From assembly GCF_030944405.1 (NCBI RefSeq), contig NZ_CP132339.1, positions 1,550,001-1,614,000 of the forward strand: DNA of 64,000 bases. Reading direction: 5' to 3'. Positions 40,493 to 50,193 of the stretch are shown here, piece after piece. Both the position numbers and the translations under genes were made by a program. Numbering within the stretch: position 1 is the stretch's first letter; the number at the start of each line of letters is the position of its first letter. The notes beneath the pieces were generated by a model. It saw nothing but the letters and a program-made list of their open reading frames with translations. It searched no databases and was not told the DNA's origin. The DNA comes from Janthinobacterium sp. J1-1. GTDB lineage: Bacteria; Pseudomonadota; Gammaproteobacteria; Burkholderiales; Burkholderiaceae_D.

Positions 40493-41196
40493 TTGCTGGC
40501 GTCGCCGCCGTCCAGCGGCACGCGCGCTTCCGTGTATTTTTCCAGGCAGTAACCCAGGCCGCGCACGGTGGCGATGCGCACGCCGCCCACCTCGATCTTC
40601 TTGCGCAGCCGGTGCACATACACTTCGATGGCGTTGTTCGACACTTCCTCACCCCATTCGCACAGGTGGTCGACCAGCTGTTCCTTCGAGACCAGGCGGC
40701 CGGTGCGGCCCAGCAAAATTTCCAGCAAGCCCAGTTCGCGCGCCGACAGGTCGATCATCTGCTCGTTGATATAGGCGCTGCGCCCGACCTGGTCATAGCT
40801 GAGCGGGCCGTGCCTGATCACGGTGGCGCCGCCGCCGGCGCCGCGGCGGGTCAGGGCGCGCACTCTTGCCTCCAGTTCGGACAAGGCGAAGGGCTTGGCC
40901 ATATAATCATCGGCACCGAGATCGAGGCCGTTGACTCTTTGCTCGATGGAATCGGCGGCCGTCAGGATCAGCACCGGCAGCAGCGAGGCGCGCGCGCGCA
41001 GGCGGCGCAGCACTTCCAGGCCGCTCAATTTCGGCAAGCCCAGGTCGAGGATCAGCAGATCGAATTCCTGGGTGGACAGGGCCGTATCGGCTTCCTGGCC
41101 ATTCTTGACGCAGTCGATGGCATAGCCGGACTGGCGCAGCGAACGGGTCAGCCCGTCGGCCAGCACGCTGTCATCTTCGGCAAGTAAAATACGCAT
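40489..41196 (-). CDS. OmpR-family response regulator (TctD/QseB-like)
   Basis: DNA-binding regulator of 235 residues. The receiver domain has the acidic pocket AEDD (residues 6-9), the phosphoacceptor Asp in LLILDLGLPKLSG, the Thr in LILTAAD and the Lys in YMAKPF. The C-terminal winged helix includes SARELGLLEILL and NAIEVYVHRLRKKI, with the wing at TVRGLGYCLEK. It is the first gene of the four-gene operon and is divergent from recA. Confidence 0.94.
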   Translation of the reverse strand: MRILLAEDDSVLADGLTRSLRQSGYAIDCVKNGQEADTALSTQEFDLLILDLGLPKLSGLEVLRRLRARASLLPVLILTAADSIEQRVNGLDLGADDYMAKPFALSELEARVRALTRRGAGGGATVIRHGPLSYDQVGRSAYINEQMIDLSARELGLLEILLGRTGRLVSKEQLVDHLCEWGEEVSNNAIEVYVHRLRKKIEVGGVRIATVRGLGYCLEKYTEARVPLDGGDASK

Positions 41197-41317
41197 GGCA
41201 GATTCCTAAGCTTGCGACATCAGAAGTGTGTATTGTGTTTCATTTTGCGCAAGGTGGCGAATATTTATGAAAAACCCGCCTTGTAATGATCTGTTTCAAA
41301 TCAAATGCACGTTCCGC

Positions 41318-41346
41318 TTGCATTAAGCACTGTTTTTTTATACAGT
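41318..41346 (+). promoter_or_regulatory. recA promoter with LexA box
   Basis: TTGCAT (41318-41323), 17 bases, TACAGT (41341-41346) is a standard sigma-70 promoter. CTGTTTTTTTATACAG (41330-41345) fits the LexA consensus CTGT-N8-ACAG and covers the -10 box, so recA should be SOS-induced. It lies 57 bases before the recA start. Confidence 0.9.
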
Positions 41347-41402
41347 AGTGTCTGTGATGAATTTAACCTACCCCACGCGCCAGTTCGGGCTGAAAGAACA
41401 AA

Positions 41403-42509
<1,107 letters not shown>

Positions 42510-42549
42510 AGTGGCTTAGCAAAGCGGCTTGCCGCAAGGTAGGATCATG

Positions 42550-42583
42550 ATCGCCGTCCCGCGCTGTTGCGCCGGGCGGCGAT
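42550..42583 (+). terminator. Hairpin between recA and recX
   Basis: ATCGCC (42550-42555) pairs with GGCGAT (42578-42583), and the inner CCCG (42558-42561) with CGGG (42573-42576). The T tract is weak. A partial terminator in this position limits recX expression in E. coli, and the same role is likely here. Confidence 0.55.
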
Positions 42584-42629
42584 TGTGTTTGGATCGCAGT
42601 CACAGTTGAATCAGAAACAAGGTGGGGAT

Positions 42630-43088
42630 ATGGCCAGAGTGCAATTAAGCCTGAAGGGCAGGGCCTTGCGCTTTCTGTCGATGCGCGAACACAGCCGCAT
42701 GGAATTGCGCCGCAAGCTGCAGCGCCATGCCGAGGAAGGCGACGATGTGGAAGCCTTGCTCGACAGCCTGGAGCAGGCCAACTGGCTGTCGCAGGAGCGT
42801 TTTTCCGAGTCGCTGATCCACCGCCGCTCGGCGCGCTTCGGCAACAGCCGCATCATGGCCGAACTGCAAAGCCATGGCATCCAGGGCGAAGCGCTGCAGG
42901 AGCTCAAGGCCGGCCTGGCCGAAGGCGAAACCGAACGCGCCTGCGAGGTGTGGCGCCGCAAGTTCGGCGAAGTGGCGCAAGACGCCGAGCAGCGCAACAA
43001 GCAGATGCGTTTCCTGATGCAGCGCGGCTTTTCGCAGCGCGCCGTGCAGGTGGCAATCAAGGGACTCGATCCCGATGATGATCAATAA
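42630..43088 (+). CDS. recX: Regulatory protein RecX
   Basis: Binds and limits RecA filaments. The 152-residue product has the tandem helical repeats of the family: [20 protein letters not shown], then [20 protein letters not shown] and [15 protein letters not shown], with the last repeat [20 protein letters not shown]. The ATG at 42630 has AAGGTGGGG upstream; the longer frame from 42567 overlaps the recA-recX hairpin. It is 120 bases after recA, the conserved neighbour. Confidence 0.93.
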   Translation: MARVQLSLKGRALRFLSMREHSRMELRRKLQRHAEEGDDVEALLDSLEQANWLSQERFSESLIHRRSARFGNSRIMAELQSHGIQGEALQELKAGLAEGETERACEVWRRKFGEVAQDAEQRNKQMRFLMQRGFSQRAVQVAIKGLDPDDDQ

Positions 43089-43182
43089 TTGTTAACTTGC
43101 AGGCAAGGATCAGTTATTCTGCCCACAGACGGTGGCGCATGGTGCGCGCCGGCACTTTCTACCATGGGATACAGGACACCTG

Positions 43183-44721
43183 ATGAGCAACTGGCATGCC
43201 GGCTACACGGCCGAAACCGCATACACCTACGGCTATTACACGGAATTGAACCCGCTGCGCACGCAGTTGCTGCTGCTGAGCTGGGGCGTACAGCCGCCCA
43301 AGGTCAGCACCGCATGTGAACTGGGGTTTGGCCAGGGCATGACCGTCAATATCCATGCCGCGGCGTCTGGCGTGCGCTGGTATGGCACCGATTTCAATCC
43401 GGCCCAGACCGCTTTTGCGCAGGAACTGGCCGAGGTCTCGGGCAATGGCGCCGTGCTGTCGGAACAATCGTTTCAGGACTTTTGCACCCGCAGCGACCTG
43501 CCCGACTTCGATTTCATCGCCCTGCACGGCATCTGGAGCTGGATCTCGCCGGAAAACCAGGCGCATATCGCCGATTTCCTGGCGCGCAAGCTCAAGCCGG
43601 GCGGCGTGCTGTACATCAGCTACAACACGCAGGCGGGCTGGGCGGCAATGGCACCGATCCGCGACCTGATGGAGCAGCACAGCCGCGTCATGAGCGCGCC
43701 GGGGCAGGATTCCCTGACGCGCGTGGGCAGCGCCCTGTCCTTCGTCAACCGCATGATGGAGACCAAGCCGCGCTACCTGCAGGCCAACCCCACCATCGCC
43801 GTGCGCCTGCAGCAGATCGGCGAGCAGGATCGCAATTACCTGTCGCACGAATATTTCAATCACTACTGGCAGCCGGTGTCGTTTTCGGCCATCAAGCCGG
43901 TGCTCGCTGCCGTCAAGCTCGAGTTTGCCGGCTCGGCCGCCTATCCCGATCATGTTGCGCCCCTCAATCTGTCGCCCGAACACCTGGCCTTCCTGGCGCA
44001 GATTCCGGATGCCACTTTCCGCGAGAACACCGCCGATTTCCTGGTCAACCGCCAGTTCCGCCAGGATTACTGGATCAAGGGCAGCCGCAGGCTGACCGCC
44101 CATGAACAGAGCACCGCACTGCGCGCCGTGCGCATCCTGCTGGTGGCGCCGATCGAGCACATCACCATGAGGGTGGTGGGCGCCCTGGGCGAGGCCGACA
44201 TGGAGCAGGCCATCTATGGTCCGCTGCTGGAACTGCTGGCCGATTACCAGATCCATACCATCGGTGAACTGCAACAGCGTTTGCCTGCCAGCGTGGCCGA
44301 ACTGGGCAATTTGCTGCAGATGGTGCTGGTGCTGGCGCATAAAGCCTGCATTTCAACGGTGCAGGATGACGCCGCGATCGCGCTGGCGCGGCCGGCCACG
44401 GCCAGGCTGAACCGGCACTTGCTGGAAAAGGCGCTGGGGCGTACCGACCTGGCCGCGCTGGCCAGTCCGGTGACCGGCGGGGGGATCGGTGTGTTGCATT
44501 TGCAACAGTTGTTCCTGCTGGCCAGGCTGGAAGGTCATCAGGGCAGCGACGCCTGGGCGGCATTTGCCTGGCAGGCTTTCCGCGCACTGCAGCAAACCGT
44601 GGTGCGCAATGGCACGGTGCTGACGACCGACGAGGAAAACCTGGCCGAACTGGCCGTGCATGCGGAAAGCTTCCTCGTCAACGTGCTGCCGATCCTGCAG
44701 GCACTGGGCGTGGCTGACTGA
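43183..44721 (+). CDS. SAM-dependent methyltransferase with C-terminal regulatory domain
   Basis: Protein of 512 residues. The N-terminal third is a Rossmann methyltransferase: ACELGFGQGMTVNIHA (SAM-binding glycine loop), GTDFNPAQ, then FDFIALHGIWSWI and LKPGGVLYISYN. The rest matches the methyltransferase regulatory domain family. The substrate is unknown. The first residues SNWHAGYTAETAYTYGYYTE are typical of this family and support the ATG at 43183, with AGGA upstream. It sits between recX and the DUF2889 gene. I see no co-transcribed partner. Confidence 0.8.
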   Translation: MSNWHAGYTAETAYTYGYYTELNPLRTQLLLLSWGVQPPKVSTACELGFGQGMTVNIHAAASGVRWYGTDFNPAQTAFAQELAEVSGNGAVLSEQSFQDFCTRSDLPDFDFIALHGIWSWISPENQAHIADFLARKLKPGGVLYISYNTQAGWAAMAPIRDLMEQHSRVMSAPGQDSLTRVGSALSFVNRMMETKPRYLQANPTIAVRLQQIGEQDRNYLSHEYFNHYWQPVSFSAIKPVLAAVKLEFAGSAAYPDHVAPLNLSPEHLAFLAQIPDATFRENTADFLVNRQFRQDYWIKGSRRLTAHEQSTALRAVRILLVAPIEHITMRVVGALGEADMEQAIYGPLLELLADYQIHTIGELQQRLPASVAELGNLLQMVLVLAHKACISTVQDDAAIALARPATARLNRHLLEKALGRTDLAALASPVTGGGIGVLHLQQLFLLARLEGHQGSDAWAAFAWQAFRALQQTVVRNGTVLTTDEENLAELAVHAESFLVNVLPILQALGVAD

Positions 44722-44887
44722 CACTATCGCGCCAGCCAGGCGCGTCGCGGCGATGACAGTGATTTTTATGATAGCCATCATTCACAAATTGAATGACTTT
44801 ATGAAAATCGCTGTTTTCCATTTATAATTTGAAATGTTTTTAACTAAGCACTGAAAAATTATGTTGCGGCGCAACCGGCGCGCAATG

Positions 44888-45000
44888 TGCTACACTTTTA
44901 GGGTTTTTGCGGCGCCGCAGGTGCGGTTGCTGTTCGTAGAAGCTGCGAACGGCGTGCTTTATGCACATGGCTGCTTACTAAATTAGGCCGCGCAAGCGGC
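44888..45000 (+). other. Structured leader of the DUF2889 gene
   Basis: In the 287-base gap 44722-45008 an extended -10 box, TGCTACACT (44888-44896), is followed by three hairpins. These are the palindrome GCGGCGCCGC, GTTCG/CGAAC (about 44935-44953), and GCCGC-GCAA-GCGGC (44987-45000) with a GNRA loop. The last one ends eight bases before the ATG, where a Shine-Dalgarno would normally be. A further TATAAT (44823-44828) lies upstream. Confidence 0.4.
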
Positions 45001-45008
45001 ATCGGTCC

Positions 45009-45569
45009 ATGCCCCTGTCAACTCCCGTATCCCGGCGCGCCTTACGGCACTCCCGCGTTATCGACGTCCAAGCGTATCTGCGCGACGACGGCCTGTGGGA
45101 TATCGACGCGCGCATCACCGACATCAAATCGTTCGACGCGACCCTGGCCTCCGGCCCCCGTCCCGCCGGCGCCCCCCTGCATGACCTCCATTTGCGCATT
45201 ACCGTCGATCGCGAACTGACCATCGTCGAGGCCGAAGCCGCCTCCGATTCCGTTCCCTATCCCGGCTTTTGCGATACCATCGGCCCCGCTTACCAGGCGC
45301 TGATCGGTCTGAATCTATTGAAGAATTTCCGCCGCGACTTGAAAGAGCGCCTGGCGGGAATCGCCGGCTGTACCCATTTGACCGAACTGGCGCAAGTCTT
45401 GCCGACTGCGGCGGTTCAGGCATTTGCCGGTGATGTCTGGTCGACCCGTGACGGTGCGAATGCTGATTTGCCGCATGAAAAGCCGTTTCAACTCGACAAA
45501 TGCCATGCCCTGCGCACCGATGGCGGGGCGGTTGCACAGTATTACCCGCGCTGGGTAGCCAAAGCGTGA
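45009..45569 (+). CDS. DUF2889 family protein
   Basis: Conserved protein of 186 residues of unknown function. It matches the DUF2889 pattern: [56 protein letters not shown] and a conserved [17 protein letters not shown] segment. A Cys appears again in AGCTHLTEL and a closing [10 protein letters not shown]. It has no signal peptide or membrane segment. The gene is found upstream of sucCD in several Burkholderiales from memory. The start at 45009 lacks a Shine-Dalgarno; a small GNRA hairpin sits in its place. Confidence 0.8.
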   Translation: MPLSTPVSRRALRHSRVIDVQAYLRDDGLWDIDARITDIKSFDATLASGPRPAGAPLHDLHLRITVDRELTIVEAEAASDSVPYPGFCDTIGPAYQALIGLNLLKNFRRDLKERLAGIAGCTHLTELAQVLPTAAVQAFAGDVWSTRDGANADLPHEKPFQLDKCHALRTDGGAVAQYYPRWVAKA

Positions 45570-45645
45570 TCCCGGCGCTGTTTTTCCTGTTTTTTTTGCA
45601 CCACTAACCGTATTTTTACAAATCAGTATCAGAAGGGAAGCCAGC

Positions 45646-46815
45646 ATGAAAATCCATGAGTATCAAGCCAAAGAAATCCTCCGGCAATTCGGAGTGACGG
45701 TACCACGCGGTATTCCGTGCATGTCCGTCGACGAGGCAGTCAAGGCTGCGGAAACCCTGGGCGGCCCGGTATGGGTCGTCAAGGCACAGATCCACGCAGG
45801 TGGCCGCGGCAAGGGCGGCGGCGTGAAAGTGGCGAAATCGATCGAACAGGTCAAGGAATACGCCGACCAGATCATGGGCATGCAGCTGATCACGCACCAG
45901 ACCAGCGCCGAAGGCCAGAAAGTCAACCGCCTGCTGGTGGAAGAAGGCGCCGACATCAAACAGGAACTGTACGTTTCGCTGGTCACCGACCGCGTGACCC
46001 AGAAAATCGTCCTGATGGCATCGTCCGAAGGCGGCATGGACATCGAAGAAGTGGCCGAGAGCCACCCTGAGAAGATCCATCACGTCACCATCGAGCCAAG
46101 CGTTGGCCTGACCGATGCCCAGGCAGACGACATCGCCACCAAAATCGGCGTGCCTGCCGGTTCGATCGCCGACGCCCGCGTCAACCTGCAAGGCCTGTAC
46201 AAAGCCTACTGGGAAACCGACTGCTCGCTGGCCGAGATCAACCCGCTGATCGTCACCGGCAGCGGCAAGGTCATCGCCCTGGACGCCAAGTTCAACTTCG
46301 ACCCGAACGCCCTGTTCCGTCATCCGGAAATCATCGCCCTGCGCGACCTGGACGAAGAAGATCCAGCTGAAATCGAAGCGTCGAAATTCGACCTGGCCTA
46401 CATCTCGCTCGACGGCAACATCGGCTGCCTGGTGAACGGCGCCGGCCTGGCCATGGCCACCATGGACACCATCAAACTGTTCGGCGGCGAGCCAGCCAAC
46501 TTCCTGGACGTCGGCGGCGGCGCCACGGCGGAAAAAGTGACCGAAGCGTTCAAGATCATGCTGAAAAACCCAGGCCTGAAAGCCATCCTGGTGAACATTT
46601 TCGGCGGCATCATGCGTTGCGACGTGATCGCCGAAGGCGTCATTGCCGCGGTGAAAGCCGTCTCGCTGAACGTACCGCTGGTGGTGCGCATGAAGGGCAC
46701 CAACGAAGATCTGGGCAAAAAGATGCTGGCCGATTCCGGTCTGCCTATCATCGCAGCCGACACCATGGAAGATGCAGCCAAGAGCGTCGTTGCCGCTGCT
46801 GCCGGTCAAGCTTAA
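45646..46815 (+). CDS. sucC: Succinyl-CoA synthetase beta subunit
   Basis: With SucD interconverts succinyl-CoA and succinate with substrate-level phosphorylation in the TCA cycle. The 389-residue product starts [17 protein letters not shown], has the ATP-grasp segment [40 protein letters not shown] and the C-terminal ligase domain [34 protein letters not shown] lies before the ATG. sucD begins 13 bases downstream. Confidence 0.98.
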   Translation: MKIHEYQAKEILRQFGVTVPRGIPCMSVDEAVKAAETLGGPVWVVKAQIHAGGRGKGGGVKVAKSIEQVKEYADQIMGMQLITHQTSAEGQKVNRLLVEEGADIKQELYVSLVTDRVTQKIVLMASSEGGMDIEEVAESHPEKIHHVTIEPSVGLTDAQADDIATKIGVPAGSIADARVNLQGLYKAYWETDCSLAEINPLIVTGSGKVIALDAKFNFDPNALFRHPEIIALRDLDEEDPAEIEASKFDLAYISLDGNIGCLVNGAGLAMATMDTIKLFGGEPANFLDVGGGATAEKVTEAFKIMLKNPGLKAILVNIFGGIMRCDVIAEGVIAAVKAVSLNVPLVVRMKGTNEDLGKKMLADSGLPIIAADTMEDAAKSVVAAAAGQA

Positions 46816-46828
46816 TTAAGGAATCAAC

Positions 46829-47710
46829 ATGTCCATTCTGATCAATAAAGATACCAAAGTCGTTACCCAAGGGATCACCGGCAAGACCGGCCAGTTCCAC
46901 ACCCGCGGTTGCCGCGACTACGCGAACGGCAAAGCTGCCTTCGTGGCAGGCGTGAACCCGAAGAAAGCCGGCGAAGATTTCGAAGGCATTCCTATTTTCG
47001 CCAACGTGACCGAAGCGAAAAAAGAAACCGGCGCCAACGTTTCCGTGATCTACGTGCCGCCAGCAGGCGCGGCCGCCGCGATCTGGGAAGCTGTCGAAGC
47101 TGAAATGGATCTGGCCATTTGCATCACCGAAGGCATTCCTGTCCGTGACATGATGGCCTTGAAAGACCGCATGGCCAAGTCGGGCAGCAAAACGCTGCTG
47201 CTGGGCCCTAACTGCCCAGGCCTGATCACGCCAGACGAAATCAAGATCGGCATCATGCCAGGTCACATCCATAAAAAGGGCCGTATCGGCGTGGTCTCGC
47301 GTTCGGGTACCCTGACCTATGAAGCAGTCGGTCAACTGACCGCACTGGGCCTGGGCCAATCGTCGGCAGTCGGCATCGGCGGCGACCCGATCAACGGCCT
47401 GAAGCACATCGACATCATGAAGATGTTCAATGATGATCCGGATACCGACGCGGTCATCATGATCGGCGAAATCGGCGGTCCTGACGAAGCCAATGCCGCT
47501 TATTGGATCAAGGACAACATGAAAAAACCGGTGGTCGGCTTTATCGCTGGCGTCACCGCCCCTCCAGGCAAGCGCATGGGCCACGCCGGCGCGCTGATCT
47601 CGGGCGGCGCCGACACGGCACAAGCCAAGCTGGAAATCATGGAAGCGTGCGGCATCACCGTCACCAAGAACCCGTCGGAAATGGCGCGTCTGCTGAAAGC
47701 CATGCTGTAA
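46829..47710 (+). CDS. sucD: Succinyl-CoA synthetase alpha subunit
   Basis: Alpha subunit of 293 residues. CoA-binding region: [17 protein letters not shown] and the [15 protein letters not shown] segment. The phospho-His lies in the family motif [20 protein letters not shown], and [19 protein letters not shown] is conserved. AAGGAA precedes the ATG. A very regular terminator follows, so sucC-sucD is a closed transcription unit at its 3' end. Confidence 0.98.
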   Translation: MSILINKDTKVVTQGITGKTGQFHTRGCRDYANGKAAFVAGVNPKKAGEDFEGIPIFANVTEAKKETGANVSVIYVPPAGAAAAIWEAVEAEMDLAICITEGIPVRDMMALKDRMAKSGSKTLLLGPNCPGLITPDEIKIGIMPGHIHKKGRIGVVSRSGTLTYEAVGQLTALGLGQSSAVGIGGDPINGLKHIDIMKMFNDDPDTDAVIMIGEIGGPDEANAAYWIKDNMKKPVVGFIAGVTAPPGKRMGHAGALISGGADTAQAKLEIMEACGITVTKNPSEMARLLKAML

Positions 47711-47732
47711 TACAGCCTGGTTGAAACAGTAC

Positions 47733-47758
47733 AAAAAAGGAGCTTCGGCTCCTTTTTT
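47733..47758 (+). terminator. Rho-independent terminator after sucD with UUCG loop
   Basis: AAAAAAGGAGC (47733-47743), loop TTCG, GCTCCTTTTTT (47748-47758). The arms are fully complementary and the loop is the extra-stable UUCG tetraloop. The A and T runs make it usable in both directions. Confidence 0.95.
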
Positions 47759-47924
47759 TATTGTCTGGTGGCCACGGCCATTCTGGTCGCGCGGCGACGG
47801 CGGCGGTCGCAAATGGACGCGCCGCGTCGCTTTTCTTGCCTTGATCCCTGGCCTTGCCCGTGCGCGGCGCTGGCATGGCGCTTGCACTTTCTCCCTGATG
47901 AACATGTGAACACAGGAGAACACC

Positions 47925-48389
47925 ATGCGCGCGCAGTCCGGATTTACCCTGATAGAACTGATGATCGTGGTGGCGATTGCCGGCATCCTGGCAGCCGTGG
48001 CGATTCCGCAATACAGCGACTACACGATGCGGGCCAAGGTCAGCAATGTGCTGGCGGCGGCCGCGCCGCTGAAGACGGCGGTGGCCTTGTGCGTGCAGGA
48101 AAATGGTGGCGAGGCCGGTGCCTGCAGCACCTCCAGCGAAGCGGCGCCCAGCGCGATTCCGGCCTTCAGCGCGACGCGCGAAGTGGCCAGCGCCGCCGTT
48201 CTCAATGGCGATATCACGCTAACGCTGGCCAATGACCTCGGTACGGGGCTTGGCGGCCAGACGATCACCATGGCATTGCGTACCGGCAGCAGCAGCCTGA
48301 CCTGGTTCAACTCGACCAGCATCACCAATACGGCGGCCAGGGAAGCAATTTTGCGCAGCAATATACCGCAGGCGGCGGCGTCGCTGTAA
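47925..48389 (+). CDS. pilA: Type IV pilin
   Basis: Prepilin of 154 residues with a short leader MRAQSG cut before the methylated Phe in [20 protein letters not shown]. That segment is the N-terminal helix used for assembly and polymerisation. [20 protein letters not shown] continues the helix. A single Cys pair ([12 protein letters not shown]) lies mid-protein rather than at the C-terminus. ACAGGAG is well placed. No assembly genes are near. In Ralstonia, from memory, the main pilA also lies close downstream of sucCD, so this could be the major pilin. Confidence 0.87.
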   Translation: MRAQSGFTLIELMIVVAIAGILAAVAIPQYSDYTMRAKVSNVLAAAAPLKTAVALCVQENGGEAGACSTSSEAAPSAIPAFSATREVASAAVLNGDITLTLANDLGTGLGGQTITMALRTGSSSLTWFNSTSITNTAAREAILRSNIPQAAASL

Positions 48390-48400
48390 GGTGAACGGAC

Positions 48401-49102
48401 TCAGACGATCTTCTGCCGGTCGGTAATGAGCGCTTCGTAAATCAGGTTTTGCAGCAAGGTATAGTGGGCCGATTCCAGGTCGATGAATTGCAGGCCATAG
48501 GTGTAGACATCGTCTTGCCCGCCGACGATGGCGGAGGTGGATTTGCCCATGCTGACATTCTGGATGCGGGCCCGCGTTGCGATGCGCAGCGGCTGCTGGT
48601 ACGGCGGCGCCAGCAGGGTAAATACCAGGGTCACGCCGCTGTCGTCGGGTGTCAGCATGCCGGGCGACTCGATCAGCGCACCGGACACACTGAGATTGAC
48701 GATACATACGGGCACTTCGGGCTGGTCGCGGCACATCAGTTGCGCCAGCAGTTCCACCTTGACCCGCATCGCCCCGCGCAAGCTGGTGCCGTTGATGATG
48801 TCCGGAAAGCTCAGATGCAGGTAATGCAGCGGCCGGCCAAACACGCGCAGCACGCTGCAGGCAAACGAACACACGCTGACACCCGAAAACACGCGGATGG
48901 TCAGCTTGTCACCCTCGTCGAGCACGATGGCCTTGCCGTTTTCCTGCGGTGTCTTGACGATCAGGTATTCATCGCGCAGATAGCCGATCAAGGTGGAAAA
49001 ATGCCGCACCGGCTTGATGCCGCGATGCGTGATGAACTGGATGCGGCCACCGACCTGCAGGTTCATCGCATCGAATTCGAATTGTTCGAGCTTGGCTTCC
49101 AT
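48401..49102 (-). CDS. PilZ-domain c-di-GMP effector, YcgR type
   Basis: Cyclic-di-GMP receptor of 233 residues. The N-terminal YcgR-like domain (about 1-115, containing GGRIQFITHRG and CSVLRVFGRPLHYLHLSFPD) precedes a PilZ domain. There the RxxxR motif reads RGAMR and the second motif reads NLSVSGALIESPG. Both c-di-GMP contacts are intact. Such proteins slow flagella or tune pili. The ATG at 49102 has AAGGAG six bases upstream; an ATG seven codons earlier (49123) is the alternative. It is convergent with the pilin gene, with 11 bases between the stops. Confidence 0.88.
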   Translation of the reverse strand: MEAKLEQFEFDAMNLQVGGRIQFITHRGIKPVRHFSTLIGYLRDEYLIVKTPQENGKAIVLDEGDKLTIRVFSGVSVCSFACSVLRVFGRPLHYLHLSFPDIINGTSLRGAMRVKVELLAQLMCRDQPEVPVCIVNLSVSGALIESPGMLTPDDSGVTLVFTLLAPPYQQPLRIATRARIQNVSMGKSTSAIVGGQDDVYTYGLQFIDLESAHYTLLQNLIYEALITDRQKIV

Positions 49103-49215
49103 CGCGGTCTCCTTGTCTGTCATGCGCGCGCTTTCCTCATGATGATGTGATCGCAGTATGCATGAAGCTTGCGGAAAAAGCATAGCTGTCAAAAAACGCC
49201 GGCGACCTGGCACTC

Positions 49216-49629
49216 ATGTTTTACAATCGCGTCATCTTGTTTATCATGAAAGACATCATGGCGCGCAGCTATTTCTGGACCATGTTATGCCTGATCCTGC
49301 ATCAGATCGACGCCGCCTACTGGCGTGAATGGGAAATGTTTTATTTGCCGGGCGGCGTGCAGGGCTTCCTGGCATTCAACCTGGCGGCCATCGCCGTGGT
49401 GCTGGCCGGCTACCGGCAGGTGCTGCTGGCCTTGCCGCGTGCGCGCCTGTACGCCGGCATCTGTGGCGCGCTGGGAGTGGCTACCTTTTTGATCCACGCC
49501 GGCTTTGCGCTGGCGGGGCGGGAACAGTTTCATTTGCCGCTGTCGGTGGCGGTCATCGCGCTGTGCCTGGGGTGTGGTGCGTGGCTGCTCAATGAGCTGC
49601 GTTTACAAAGCGGCCGTCCAGTCGCCTGA
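49216..49629 (+). CDS. Small membrane protein of unknown function
   Basis: Hydrophobic protein of up to 137 residues with four predicted helices: [55 protein letters not shown] and [20 protein letters not shown] do not recognise a function; the [14 protein letters not shown] stretch recalls small DUF membrane proteins in which a His/Asp/Glu patch follows the first helix. The ATGs at 49216, 49246 and 49258 are all possible, with no good Shine-Dalgarno. The last 27 bases overlap the 3' end of moaC on the other strand. Confidence 0.6.
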   Translation: MFYNRVILFIMKDIMARSYFWTMLCLILHQIDAAYWREWEMFYLPGGVQGFLAFNLAAIAVVLAGYRQVLLALPRARLYAGICGALGVATFLIHAGFALAGREQFHLPLSVAVIALCLGCGAWLLNELRLQSGRPVA

Positions 49630-50109
49630 CTTGCCGCCATGCTTTTCCAGCACCCTTACATTGGTCATCACCATGCCGCGGTCGACCGCCTTGCACATGT
49701 CGTAGATGGTCAGCAAACCGATCTGTACTGATGTGAGGGCTTCCATTTCCACACCGGTTTTTCCTGTCGTGTCGACCTGGGCGCGGCAGTGGACGCTGCT
49801 GGCGGCTTCGTCAATTTCGAAGTCGACCGTCACGCGCGTGATCGCCAAAGGGTGGCATAGCGGAATCAGGTCGCTGGTGCGCTTGGCGCCCATGATGGCG
49901 GCGATGCGGGCGATGCCCAGCACGTCGCCCTTCTTGGCGTTGCCTTTGACAATGATGGTCAGGGTGGCTGGCTGCATGCGGATGGTGCCGGCCGCCACGG
50001 CGCTGCGGCGCGTGTCCCCCTTGTTTCCCACGTCGACCATATGGGCTTGGCCGGTGGCGTCGAAGTGGGTCAGTGCGCCGGCGGGCGCGTCTTGCTCTGG
50101 TGTGGTCAT
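49603..50109 (-). CDS. moaC: Cyclic pyranopterin monophosphate synthase
   Basis: Second step of molybdenum cofactor synthesis, with MoaA. The 168-residue product contains [40 protein letters not shown], the active-site strand [14 protein letters not shown] and the catalytic region [19 protein letters not shown], ending KSGDW. The ATG at 50109 gives the family N-terminus; 50148 is an over-extension. No other moa genes are adjacent. Confidence 0.96.
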   Translation of the reverse strand: MTTPEQDAPAGALTHFDATGQAHMVDVGNKGDTRRSAVAAGTIRMQPATLTIIVKGNAKKGDVLGIARIAAIMGAKRTSDLIPLCHPLAITRVTVDFEIDEAASSVHCRAQVDTTGKTGVEMEALTSVQIGLLTIYDMCKAVDRGMVMTNVRVLEKHGGKSGDWTAAL

Positions 50110-50193
50110 GGTGTCTGGTCGATTTCTGGCGGTTGTTCTTGCCATCATTATAGGGCGGGGCGCACGCGTGGAAAATGACGCCGCTTACAGGTT

